A stretch of 64,000 nt of DNA, from positions 62,001 to 126,000 of the forward strand of contig NZ_VIGX01000008.1 of the NCBI RefSeq assembly GCF_007858475.1, read 5' to 3'. This DNA comes from Tsukamurella conjunctivitidis. Lineage in GTDB: Bacteria > Actinomycetota > Actinomycetes > Mycobacteriales > Mycobacteriaceae. The first letter of the stretch is position 1; every line of letters begins with the position of its first letter. The notes under the pieces are model-generated. The model saw only the letters and a list, made by a program, of their open reading frames with translations, had not been told where the DNA came from and ran no database searches. Below, piece by piece: positions 24,352 through 32,674 of the stretch. The position numbers and the translations under genes are program-made.

Positions 24352-25509
24352 TCCGTCGGTGCCCTCCAGCGTGGGTCCCGAGGTATCGGTGACCTTGACG
24401 ATGTCGCCCCGCTTGGTGTTCTGCAGGAACCAGAGCGCGTTCTCGGTGCTCACGTTGAGGCATCCGTGGCTCACGTTGGTGTAGCCCTGCTGGTTGACCG
24501 ACCACGGCGCGCTGTGCAGGTAGATGCCGCTGTACGACATCTGCACCGCGTAGTCGACCAGCGTGCGGTAGCCGTTGGGGGAGTTCACCGGAACGCCGTA
24601 GGTCGACGAGTCCATGATCATGTTCTCGCGATGGTCGCCGATGAGGTACACGCCGTTCGGCGTCTCATTGCCGGGCCCGCCCATCGACGTGGGCATCGTC
24701 TTGATGACCTTGCCGTTCTTCGTGACGCGGACGATCTTGTCCTTGTCGGAGACGGTGGTGATCACCTCGTCACCCACCGTGAACCGCGTGGAGGCGTCCT
24801 TCTGGCCGAAGGTGCCGCCGCCGAGGTCCACGCCGTAGATCTTCACGTCCACGCTGACCTTGGTGCCGGGCTTGAAGTAGCTCTCGGGCCGCCAGCGCAC
24901 CTCGGACGGGCTGATCCAGTAGAAGGCGCCCTCGACCGGTGGGTCGGTGACCACCCTGATCGCGCGCTGCGCGGCCATCCGGTCGGCGATCCGTTCGTCG
25001 AACTTCACGCCGACGGTCTGCCCGACCCCGACCGTCGAGTTGTCGGCGGTGGTGAAGTACGCCTGGGCCAGGTTGTTGGGCGACTGCGTGCTGAAGGTCT
25101 CGGTCGCGACGTTGACGCCGCCGATCCCGTTCGCCTCGGCGCGCAGCTTGTAGGTCTTGTTGTAGCCGAGGGGCTCGGAATTACTCCAGGAGCGTCCGTC
25201 CGCGGCGAGCGCACCGGACACCTCCTTGCCGTCGGCGTTCGTCATCACGACCCGCGTCAGCGTGCCGCCGCTCGCGGTGACCTTGACCGGGACGCCGGGC
25301 TGGACGTCGAGCGCGCCGCTGCGGACGCTGGTGGTGATCTGCGGCCGCAGGAGGTCGAAGAAGGGGGTCGAGTCGGTGATCTTCTGGCTCTCGTCGGGTA
25401 GTGCCGCATCCCCCGTCGACGACGTGCAGCCGGCGACCAGGGCGGCGACGACGGCCAAGGCCGTCACCGCCGTCGGGATGCGTCGATACACGGCGGGACG
25501 GTTGCGCAT
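24289..25509 (-). CDS. ldtB: L,D-transpeptidase lipoprotein (LdtMt2-like)
   Basis: A 406-residue enzyme that forms 3-3 cross-links in peptidoglycan outside the membrane and is the carbapenem-sensitive class of transpeptidase. A signal peptide ends at lipobox LVAGC (Cys28), so it is a lipoprotein. Two Ig-like domains (~50-250) precede the YkuD catalytic domain, with HSAPWS and the SHGC motif giving catalytic His348 and Cys350. Length and Cys position are nearly those of M. tuberculosis LdtMt2 (Rv2518c, 408 residues). The C-terminal WNLPWSVWRAGNAKSAG is the usual tail, so the 63-base overlap with ndh appears genuine. Confidence 0.95.
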   Translation of the reverse strand: MRNRPAVYRRIPTAVTALAVVAALVAGCTSSTGDAALPDESQKITDSTPFFDLLRPQITTSVRSGALDVQPGVPVKVTASGGTLTRVVMTNADGKEVSGALAADGRSWSNSEPLGYNKTYKLRAEANGIGGVNVATETFSTQSPNNLAQAYFTTADNSTVGVGQTVGVKFDERIADRMAAQRAIRVVTDPPVEGAFYWISPSEVRWRPESYFKPGTKVSVDVKIYGVDLGGGTFGQKDASTRFTVGDEVITTVSDKDKIVRVTKNGKVIKTMPTSMGGPGNETPNGVYLIGDHRENMIMDSSTYGVPVNSPNGYRTLVDYAVQMSYSGIYLHSAPWSVNQQGYTNVSHGCLNVSTENALWFLQNTKRGDIVKVTDTSGPTLEGTDGLGDWNLPWSVWRAGNAKSAG

Positions 25510-25609
25510 GGCTCAGCTCCAGAAAAGGCTCAGTCGGATTCGGTCCACGGGACCGATTGCTCCCGATTCTACCGGGCGCGGCGGGGGCCCGGCCGGTACG
25601 GTGCGGGGT

Positions 25610-25855
25610 GTGAGCGACGACGGTGACGGGTCCCGGCCCGAGGCGCGCAAGGAAGGTGGGCGCGCCCCCGGTCCGTGGGGCGACAAGGGCTACAACAAGC
25701 TGGCACTCGGCATCGCGATCGGCGTCGTCATCGGCGCGGGCATCGGCACGTCCCTGGGGAATCCGGCGATCGGTATCGGGGTCGGACTGGCGCTGGGCAT
25801 CGCCTTCGCCATGGCCCTCGGCTACGGGGCCGGTAAGGACGACGACGCCGACTGA
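25610..25855 (+). CDS. Small glycine-zipper membrane protein
   Basis: An 81-residue protein from a GTG start. A charged N-terminus with WGDKGYNKLALGIAIG leads into two hydrophobic stretches (~32-72) rich in GxxxG spacing, such as VVIGAGIGTSLGNPAIGIG, and the protein ends in Lys/Asp. This is typical of small glycine-zipper membrane proteins of unknown function in actinobacteria. It is divergent from ldtB with 100 bases between, but no functional link is seen. The frame is open upstream; GTG at 25610 is the first start consistent with the neighbouring promoter space. Confidence 0.6.
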   Translation: MSDDGDGSRPEARKEGGRAPGPWGDKGYNKLALGIAIGVVIGAGIGTSLGNPAIGIGVGLALGIAFAMALGYGAGKDDDAD

Positions 25856-26037
25856 CTCGCCGGCCCCGTCGTCCCGACCTGGGTGAGAGCCTGGGGAGAA
25901 CGCTGCGGGCGACAGGTGAGGTGGTTGCTCCCCAGGCTCGTTTGCCAGACTAACTTAGCGTCACTAAATTTAGAAGGTTCAATTCTCGCCTGAGCGGAAG
26001 CTGAGCCGAGGCGGCTCGTGGATCGTCCCGCACACGC
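25856..26037. other. Gene-free segment with inverted repeat and AT-rich palindrome
   Basis: No ORF is supported here. It holds an 11-base perfect inverted repeat (25888-25898 and 25928-25938, 29-base spacer) and, 25 bases further, the palindrome CTAAATTTAG at 25964-25973 in a locally AT-rich patch. It lies between the end of the small membrane gene and the tRNA-Lys terminator. Confidence 0.5.
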
Positions 26038-26072
26038 ACGAAAGCCCCCTCCGCGAAGGAGGGGGCTTTCGT
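26038..26072 (-). terminator. Strong hairpin terminator of tRNA-Lys
   Basis: Perfect 15-base arms (26038-26052 and 26058-26072) enclose a GCGAA loop. The stem runs from ACGAAAG through CCCCCTCC. It lies 4 bases past the 3' end of the minus-strand tRNA-Lys and could also stop plus-strand transcripts. Confidence 0.8.
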
Positions 26073-26076
26073 ATTG

Positions 26077-26149
<73 letters not shown>

Positions 26150-26242
26150 GTGCTCGCTCGCTGCGTGCTGGAATACATTAGCAAGACGTGGAGCGAAACG
26201 TGAAATCGGCTGGTCAGGGTCGGTTTCTGAGCTATCGGCGGC

Positions 26243-27412
26243 TCACTGGAAGGCGCTCTGCCCGGTCAGCTTCTGGCCCAGGATCAGGGTGTGCATCTCC
26301 ACGGTGCCCTCGTAGGTCAGCACGCTCTCCAGGTTGTTCGCGTGCCGGATCACGGGGTACTCCAGCGAGATGCCGTTCGCGCCGAGGATCGTCCGCGCCG
26401 TGCGGCAGATGTCGATCGCCTCGCGCACGTTGTTGAGCTTGCCGATCGACACCTGCTCGGGCCGCAGTGCGCCGGCGTCCTTGAGGCGGCCCAGGTGTAC
26501 CGCGAGCAGCACGCCCTTCGTGTACTCGAGGGTCATGTCGGCGAGCTTCTGCTGGGTCAGCTGGAAGCCGCCGATCGGGCGGCCGAACTGCTCGCGTTCC
26601 ACCGCGTACCGCTGCGCGCACTCGAGGGCTGTCCGCGCGGCGCCCATGGCGCCCCAGACGATCCCGTACCGTGCCTCGCTCAGGCAGGAGAGGGGACCGC
26701 GCAACCCGCGGACCTCGGGGAACGCCGCCGAGTCGGGAACGCGCACACCGTCGAGAACGAGCTCGGCGGTGACCGAGGCACGCAAGGACATCTTGTGCTC
26801 GATCGTGTTCGCGCTGAACCCCGCGGTCTCGGTGGGGACGGCGAAGCCACGTACACCCTCGTCGGTCTGCGCCCAGATCACGGCCACGTCGGCGAGGGAG
26901 CCGTTGGTGATCCACATCTTCCGGCCGTCGATGATCCAGTCGGCACCGTCGCGGCGCGCACGGGTTCGCATGTTCGCAGGGTCGGAGCCGTGATCGGGCT
27001 CCGTGAGCCCGAAGCAGCCGATCAGCTCGCCCGCGGCCATGCCGGGGAGCCAGCGCTGCTTCTCCTCCTCGCTCGCCCACTTCCAGATCGCGTACATCGC
27101 GAGTGAGCCCTGCACGGAGACCATCGAACGCAGCCCGGAATCGCAGGCCTCCAGCTCGAGGCAGGCCACGCCGTACTCGGTGGCGGTGGTGCCGGCGCAT
27201 CCGTAGCCGTCGAGGTGCATGCCGAGCAGGCCCAGCGTGCCGAGCTTCCGCATGAGCCCTCGGGGGTCGTCGATCTCGCCGCGTTCGAACCAGTCGGCGA
27301 CGTAGGGCTCGACCTCGCGGGCGGTCAACGCGCGCACCGAATCCGCGATCGCGCGTTCCTGGTCCGTGAACAGGCCGGTCAGGCCCGCCAACTCGTCGGG
27401 GTGTGTGGTCAT
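26243..27412 (-). CDS. Glutaryl-CoA dehydrogenase-type acyl-CoA dehydrogenase
   Basis: A 389-residue flavoenzyme. Motifs fit the glutaryl-CoA dehydrogenase branch: FGLTEPDHGSDP, GRKMWITNG, REQFGRPIGGFQ, ILGANGISLEYPVIRH and the catalytic TYEGT with Glu368. Glutaryl-CoA dehydrogenase oxidises and decarboxylates glutaryl-CoA to crotonyl-CoA in lysine and tryptophan breakdown. The exact substrate is inferred from the motifs; other short-chain acyl-CoA dehydrogenases are possible. ATG 27412 has GAGGAGG just upstream; a longer frame to 27484 adds unconserved residues. It is divergent from the PH-domain operon. Confidence 0.85.
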   Translation of the reverse strand: MTTHPDELAGLTGLFTDQERAIADSVRALTAREVEPYVADWFERGEIDDPRGLMRKLGTLGLLGMHLDGYGCAGTTATEYGVACLELEACDSGLRSMVSVQGSLAMYAIWKWASEEEKQRWLPGMAAGELIGCFGLTEPDHGSDPANMRTRARRDGADWIIDGRKMWITNGSLADVAVIWAQTDEGVRGFAVPTETAGFSANTIEHKMSLRASVTAELVLDGVRVPDSAAFPEVRGLRGPLSCLSEARYGIVWGAMGAARTALECAQRYAVEREQFGRPIGGFQLTQQKLADMTLEYTKGVLLAVHLGRLKDAGALRPEQVSIGKLNNVREAIDICRTARTILGANGISLEYPVIRHANNLESVLTYEGTVEMHTLILGQKLTGQSAFQ

Positions 27413-27482
27413 CGTGCCTCCTCGGCGCCACCCTAACCGGAGCTGCTGGCAGAGAGGCGGAAAGTCGTGCTTAGCTGGGCGC

Positions 27483-28007
27483 ATGACCCTTCCCGGAACA
27501 CCCGCCCCCGCGGGCGCCGCAGAAGTGCTGAGGCAGCCGGCCCACCAGGTGTCGCCGCGCGCGAAGACCTGGTGGACCGTGCGCGCCGCGATCCGCTGGG
27601 TGATCGTGATCCCGCTGGTGACGGTGGTACTCGCGGTGATCCCGGACGTCCCCTGGTACGCCGCCGTCGCGGCGTTCCTCGTGCTGGCCGCGGCAGCCGC
27701 CGCGCACCTGATCGTGATGCCGCGCTTCCGCTACGCCTTCCACCGCTGGGAGATCAACGCGGTGGCGGTGTACTCGCAGGCGGGATGGCTCACCCGTACC
27801 CGTGTCCTCATCCCGATCTCTCGCGTGCAGGTGATCGACACCGTCGCGGGGCCCCTGGAACGGTCCTTCGGCCTGTCGACGGTCACCGTCACCACGGCCT
27901 CGTCGGCGGGCACGGTACGGATCTCGGGCCTACCCACGGAGACCGCGCAGGCGATCGCCGCAGGTCTCACCGTCAGCGCCGCGGAGGACTCCGATGACGC
28001 GACCTGA
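27483..28007 (+). CDS. Membrane protein with bacterial PH domain (YdbS-like)
   Basis: A 174-residue protein with two adjacent membrane segments (~38-80) followed by a bPH2/DUF304 domain: RFRYAFHRWEINAVAVYSQ, then LIPISRVQVIDT and RSFGLSTVTVTTASS. This is the YdbS pattern. YdbS/YdbT pairs in Bacillus confer resistance to some bacteriocins and stress, but the biochemical role is unknown. Its 3' end overlaps the next gene by 14 bases, indicating translational coupling; the two proteins probably form a complex. Confidence 0.85.
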   Translation: MTLPGTPAPAGAAEVLRQPAHQVSPRAKTWWTVRAAIRWVIVIPLVTVVLAVIPDVPWYAAVAAFLVLAAAAAAHLIVMPRFRYAFHRWEINAVAVYSQAGWLTRTRVLIPISRVQVIDTVAGPLERSFGLSTVTVTTASSAGTVRISGLPTETAQAIAAGLTVSAAEDSDDAT

Positions 28008-29577
28008 CGAGGAGGCGACGCGGCCCGGCGAGGGCGTGGCGCGCGTCGGCGACGACGAGTGGAACCGGCTGTCGCCGTGGGGCATCGGTACGCGCGTGAT
28101 CAAGGCGGTGCCGTCGCTGATCCCCGCCCTCATCGGCGTCTTCTTCCTGGGGCGCGCCGCCGGCCCGGTGTTCTTCGTGATCGCCGGTGTCGCAATCAGC
28201 GTGCTGGTGGGTCTGCTGCCGTGGCTCACCACGCGATGGCGGGTCACCGACGATCAGTTGGAGCTGCGGCACGGCCTGGTGCGGAAGGTCTCCGCCACCG
28301 CTCGGCGCGACCGGATCCGCAGCGTCGACGTGACGGCCGGGCCCATCGAGCGGGCGCTGAAGCTCCGCAAGGTGGTGGTCGGCACCGGTGTCGGCGGCAA
28401 GGAGTCCGCGCTCGTCCTCGACCCGATCCCGGCCGACGTCGCCGAGCGGCTCGGGCGGGAGCTGCTGCGCCGCACCGCCGCACCGGCGACCGCGGAAGTG
28501 ATCGGCGCGGGCGGGACCGGTGCCGAGGCGACACCCGCGCCCGTCGCGCAGGAGGAGGAAGAACTGGCTCGGCTCCGGCCGGAGTGGATCCGGTTCGCAC
28601 CGTTCTCCCTCACCGGCTTCGCCGTGGTCGCGGCGGGGGCGGGCATCGGCTTCCGCATCGTCGACGAGGCGGGGCTGCGCGAGCGCGGCTCCGAGCTCGC
28701 CGAGTCCTGGTTCGTCAAGATTCTCGATCTCGGCGCCGCCGTGGTGATCCCGGCCGCGGTCGTGCTGGTCGTGATCTTCTCGATCCTCATCTCCGTGCTC
28801 GCCTACGTCCTCGCCTTCTGGGGCTTCCGCCTGGTCCGCCGGGCCGACGGTGCGCTGCACACCAGTCGCGGGCTGATCTCCACGGTGGCGGCGACGATCG
28901 AGCGCAAGCGCGTCCGGGGCGTGCAACTGCACGAGCCGGTCCTCATGCGGATCCCCGGCGGCGCCAAGCTGCGTGCGATCGCCACGGGCACGGACCGCAA
29001 TCCCACCCTGCTCCCGCCGGCGCCCCGCGCCGAGGCCGTCCAGGTGGCCGACCGGATCCTGGGCCGCCCCGGCGTGGTGGAGACGCCCCTGACGGCACAC
29101 GGTCCGGTGGCGCTGCGTCGCCGCTACACCCGTGCGGCGTTGGGCGGAGGACTGTGCGCCCTGCCGTTCGCGGCGGTCGCTGTCGTCATGGTGCTCGCGG
29201 AGCGCCGCGACGACGTCGTCGGAGAGCCCACCGGGTGGTGGATCCTCCCCGCGGCGCTCGCGGTCCTCGTCCTCGCCCTGGCCTTTCCGCTCGCCCGCCT
29301 GCGCTACGCCAACCTGGGCACTGTCATCACCGGCGACGCCGTCGTCCTCGGCGCGGGCACCGTCGCCCGCACCCGCACCGCCCTGGAGTTCGACGGGGTG
29401 ACCGGCTTCGTCACGCGGGAGACCTTCTTCCAACGCCGTGCCGGCGTCGCGACCCTCACGATCGCCACCGCGGCAGGGGCGTTCGGCGCCGTCGACCTGA
29501 CGCCCGTGCGCGCGGCCGAGGTCGCGCGCACCGTCGACCCCGCGATCGTGACGGGATTCCTCGTCAGCGAGGCGTGA
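27994..29577 (+). CDS. Large membrane protein with tandem PH domains (YdbT-like)
   Basis: A 527-residue partner of the preceding YdbS-like protein. Two N-terminal membrane segments (~35-75) lead to a first bPH2 domain (WRVTDDQLELRHGLV, RRDRIRSVDV). Further membrane pairs lie near 200-215 and 245-280, with a second PH unit (GALHTSRGLIS, RKRVRGVQLHEP) and another pair near 380-430 followed by a third, shorter unit. This repeated membrane-pair plus PH layout is that of YdbT. The start ATG lies inside the previous gene. The end overlaps the convergent nitroreductase gene by 14 bases. Confidence 0.85.
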   Translation: MTRPDEEATRPGEGVARVGDDEWNRLSPWGIGTRVIKAVPSLIPALIGVFFLGRAAGPVFFVIAGVAISVLVGLLPWLTTRWRVTDDQLELRHGLVRKVSATARRDRIRSVDVTAGPIERALKLRKVVVGTGVGGKESALVLDPIPADVAERLGRELLRRTAAPATAEVIGAGGTGAEATPAPVAQEEEELARLRPEWIRFAPFSLTGFAVVAAGAGIGFRIVDEAGLRERGSELAESWFVKILDLGAAVVIPAAVVLVVIFSILISVLAYVLAFWGFRLVRRADGALHTSRGLISTVAATIERKRVRGVQLHEPVLMRIPGGAKLRAIATGTDRNPTLLPPAPRAEAVQVADRILGRPGVVETPLTAHGPVALRRRYTRAALGGGLCALPFAAVAVVMVLAERRDDVVGEPTGWWILPAALAVLVLALAFPLARLRYANLGTVITGDAVVLGAGTVARTRTALEFDGVTGFVTRETFFQRRAGVATLTIATAAGAFGAVDLTPVRAAEVARTVDPAIVTGFLVSEA

Positions 29578-30043
29578 GCCGGTACAGCTTGATCGTGCGC
29601 CCGCCGGCCCACTCGATGTAGTCGTCGTACGCGGGCCAGACGGCGACGATGCTGGGCCACAGGCGTTTCCGATCCGACTCGGAGATCCGTCGTGCCCGGA
29701 CCGGGATGCGCCGGGTGCCCAGCAGGACCTCGGCCTCCGGCGTCGCCTCGAGGTTGTACGACCATGCGGGGTGGTGCTGCTGGCCGAAGTTGGACGCGAT
29801 CACCACGAAGTCCTCGCCGTCGCGCACGTACAGCAGCGGAACGGCGCGCGCGATCCCGCTGCGTCGGCCGACCGTGGTCAGCGTGAGCTGTGGCAGGAGG
29901 GACTCGGGGATGAGGTGCACCGAGCCGCGGCTGATGCGGGTGACGGCCTTGTCCAGCGGCACCGTGGCGCGCACCATGCGCGAAACCGCACGGTGCCGCC
30001 CGAGCTGCAGGAAGCGTGCCTTGAGGTCGTCCAGGACGGTCAT
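29564..30043 (-). CDS. Deazaflavin (F420)-dependent nitroreductase family protein
   Basis: A 159-residue split-beta-barrel protein of the Ddn/DUF385 family. Motifs are LTLTTVGRRSGIARAVPLLYVRDGEDFVVIASNFGQ and HHPAWSYNLEATPEAEV, matching the F420-binding core of M. tuberculosis Ddn and Rv3547-like proteins. These enzymes use reduced F420 for reduction of quinones or nitroaromatics. The physiological substrate cannot be read from the sequence. It is convergent with the PH-domain operon (14-base overlap). Confidence 0.88.
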   Translation of the reverse strand: MTVLDDLKARFLQLGRHRAVSRMVRATVPLDKAVTRISRGSVHLIPESLLPQLTLTTVGRRSGIARAVPLLYVRDGEDFVVIASNFGQQHHPAWSYNLEATPEAEVLLGTRRIPVRARRISESDRKRLWPSIVAVWPAYDDYIEWAGGRTIKLYRLTPR

Positions 30044-30083
30044 GGCCGCAGTGTAGTGAATCGCGCCCGTCGCCGGGCTCCGA

Positions 30084-30977
30084 TCAGTTGGTCGCGAGTC
30101 GCGCGCCGCCCGCCGCGCGGAGCACCGCGTTCAGTGAGTAGTACTGCGTGAGCTGCTGCGTGACGCGGCCGGAGTCGCGGTCGGTCAGGGTGACGGCGTC
30201 GGTGATGATGCCGAGCGCGGCGTTGTCCGACGTGCGGATGAGCGGCCCGCCGCTGTCGCCCTGCGTGGTCACGATGTCGGCGACGACCCAGTCGTTCACG
30301 ACCTTCGTCACCTTGCCGCAGCGACGACCGTTCACCGAACCCAGCTGGCACACCGGATCGCCGACGCGCGCGATTCCGACGGACCGCGGTGCCAGGCCGG
30401 GGGCCGACGCCAGGAGCTTCACCTGCGGATCGGTCAGGCGGAACGTCGCCCAATCGGGGCCGAACGGGTCGACGGGGGAGTAGTGCCCCGGACGGTTCGG
30501 GTCCTCCTTGACCGCAGGGGCCTTCGACTGCACGACCTCGCCGACGATCCACTTCTTGACGCCCACCGGCTGCTGCGGGGCGCCGCAATGACCGGCGGTC
30601 ACGCCGAGGCGCTCGCCGTCCGGGGCCGTCACCGCGAAGCCCATGGTGCACTGCAAGGATTCGAACCGGCCGCCACCCAGGGAGCGCTGCAGGATGTCGA
30701 TTCGATCGCCCGGCGCCACCGACTTCGGGGCGGGGGTCTGCGTGGGCGCGCTCGGCTTCGCGGGGGTCGACGGTGCGCCGGGTGCGGGCTTAGGGGTCGC
30801 GCTCGGCGTGGCCGGAGCGCTCGACGCGCCGGGGGCGGCCGGCTTCGGCGACGGCGACGGGGTCGTCGGCGCGCCCGACGCGAGCGCGGGTGTCAGGAGT
30901 GCTCCCGACACCAGCAAGGTGACCACCCCGATCGATCCGCGTCGCAATGCCGCACCGATGCGCGTCCCGTCGGTCAA
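30084..30977 (-). CDS. Secreted trypsin-like serine protease (S1 family)
   Basis: A 297-residue exported protease. A positively charged N-terminus and hydrophobic core to ~35 form a signal peptide, followed by a Pro/Ala/Ser-rich linker (~37-90) and a chymotrypsin-fold domain. The triad is His130 (TAGHC), Asp175 (FGPDWATF) and Ser242 (TQGDSGGPL). Cysteine pairs Cys110/Cys131 and Cys210/Cys220 can form disulphides. It resembles the compact actinobacterial S1 proteases of the streptogrisin type but has no pro-domain. The start is a TTG at 30977 with AGGAGG 8 bases upstream. Confidence 0.88.
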   Translation of the reverse strand: MTDGTRIGAALRRGSIGVVTLLVSGALLTPALASGAPTTPSPSPKPAAPGASSAPATPSATPKPAPGAPSTPAKPSAPTQTPAPKSVAPGDRIDILQRSLGGGRFESLQCTMGFAVTAPDGERLGVTAGHCGAPQQPVGVKKWIVGEVVQSKAPAVKEDPNRPGHYSPVDPFGPDWATFRLTDPQVKLLASAPGLAPRSVGIARVGDPVCQLGSVNGRRCGKVTKVVNDWVVADIVTTQGDSGGPLIRTSDNAALGIITDAVTLTDRDSGRVTQQLTQYYSLNAVLRAAGGARLATN

Positions 30978-31173
30978 GGTCGAACCCTCCTAGGGTATGG
31001 GTCGTGGTGATCGAGGGGCGCCTGAAGAAAGCGCCGCAGAAAATCGTGGCCGAGCCTACCATTCCGCATGACTGGCTTCGAGTGAGATCAGTTCACCGTA
31101 ATGGGATTTCGCTAGTTGTATAGACCATGTACGAACAGTGAGTTTCGGTTCCTGGACCTGAGGAGACCCCCGA

Positions 31174-32673
31174 GTGTCTGACCAGACCTATCAGACGATT
31201 GCAGTAACCCTGTATTTCGCCGCCATGTTGTACATCGGTTGGAGTGCGTACCGGAAGACGCGCGACAACCTCGACGACTACATGCTGGCGGGACGAGGGC
31301 TCAAACCGTGGGTCGCCGCACTCAGCGCGGGCGCGTCGGACATGTCCGGCTGGCTGCTGATGGGCCTTCCGGGCGCGATCTACGCCAAGGGGCTCGTCGA
31401 GTCCTGGATCGCGATCGGGCTCACGATCGGAGCGTGGCTGAACTGGAAGTTCGTCGCGCCGCGCCTGCGCTCGTACACCGAGGTCGCGGGCAATTCGATC
31501 ACGATCCCCAGCTTCCTCGAGCACCGACTGCGCGACCGATCGCGGTCCCTGCGGATCGTCTGCGGTCTCATCATCCTGGTCTTCTTCACGTTCTACGTCT
31601 CCAGCGGGATGGTGGCCGCGGGCAAATTCTTCGACAGCACCTTCGGTGTGCAGTACATCCACGGCATGCTGATCGTCGCCGTCGTGACGATGGTCTACAC
31701 ACTGTTCGGCGGCTTCCTCGGCGCGACCCTCACGGATGTGGCGCAGGGCCTGCTGATGCTCGCCGCCCTGGTCGCGGTGCCGATCGTCGCCCTCATCGAG
31801 GTGGGCGGCCCGGCGGTCACCGTCGACACCGTGAATTCGGTGAACCCGACCTTCTTCAGCCTGTTCGCCGGCGGCACCGCCCTCGGTATCGTCTCCGCGG
31901 CCGCGTGGGGTCTCGGCTACTTCGGTCAGCCGCACATCATCGTGCGGTTCATGGCGCTGCGCTCGCCCCAGGAAGCGACCACCGCCCGGCGGTTCGGTAT
32001 CAGCTGGATGGTCGCGACCGCGCTCGGCGCCATCTCGACCGCGTTCATCGGCATCGCCTACTTCGCGTTGCATCCCGAGAAGGCGCCGAAGGACCCCGAG
32101 ACCGTCTTCCTCGTGCTCGCGCAGATCCTGTTCCACCCGTTCGTCGCGGGCCTGGTGCTCGCGGCCGTGCTCGCCGCCATCATGTCGACGGTGTCCTCGC
32201 AGCTCGTCGTCTGCTCGTCGGCGCTCGTCGAGGACCTGTTCAAGATCTTCGCCGAGAAGTCGGGCCGCGACGCGCAGATCAGCGACAAGACCTACGTGCG
32301 GCTCGGGCGGCTGGGCGTGCTCGTCGTCGCCGTGATCGCGGTACTCCTCGCGATCGACCCGTCCGACAGCATCCTCGAGCTGGTCGGCTTCGCCTGGGCC
32401 GGCTTCGGCTCGTCCTTCGGTCCCGTCGTGATCCTCGCGCTGTTCTGGCGCAAGCTCACCGCCCCGGGCGCCCTGGCGGGCCTCATCGTCGGTGCGGTCG
32501 TCGCCTTCGTCTGGGGTCAGTGGCCGCCCTTCGAGCTCTACGAGATCGTCCCCGGCTTCGCGGCGAACCTGGTGGTCGCGATCGGCGTCAGCCTCGCGAC
32601 CTACAAGCCCGACGATGCCGTCGACGCCGAGTTCGACGAGGCGGCACGACTCGCGGAGAAGCAGCCGACGTAG
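31174..32673 (+). CDS. putP: Sodium/proline symporter
   Basis: A 499-residue, ~13-helix member of the solute:sodium symporter family. It starts with AVTLYFAAMLYIGWSAYRKT and has DDYMLAGRGLKPWVAALSAGASDMSGWLLMG, the PutP-specific sodium-site region with conserved Asp and Ser residues, and GFLGATLTDVAQGLLM. Length matches E. coli PutP (502). Proline uptake is inferred; no proline dehydrogenase lies nearby. GTG start at 31174 with CTGAGGAG upstream. It ends 1 base from the convergent PucR regulator. Confidence 0.9.
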   Translation: MSDQTYQTIAVTLYFAAMLYIGWSAYRKTRDNLDDYMLAGRGLKPWVAALSAGASDMSGWLLMGLPGAIYAKGLVESWIAIGLTIGAWLNWKFVAPRLRSYTEVAGNSITIPSFLEHRLRDRSRSLRIVCGLIILVFFTFYVSSGMVAAGKFFDSTFGVQYIHGMLIVAVVTMVYTLFGGFLGATLTDVAQGLLMLAALVAVPIVALIEVGGPAVTVDTVNSVNPTFFSLFAGGTALGIVSAAAWGLGYFGQPHIIVRFMALRSPQEATTARRFGISWMVATALGAISTAFIGIAYFALHPEKAPKDPETVFLVLAQILFHPFVAGLVLAAVLAAIMSTVSSQLVVCSSALVEDLFKIFAEKSGRDAQISDKTYVRLGRLGVLVVAVIAVLLAIDPSDSILELVGFAWAGFGSSFGPVVILALFWRKLTAPGALAGLIVGAVVAFVWGQWPPFELYEIVPGFAANLVVAIGVSLATYKPDDAVDAEFDEAARLAEKQPT

Positions 32674-32674
32674 G

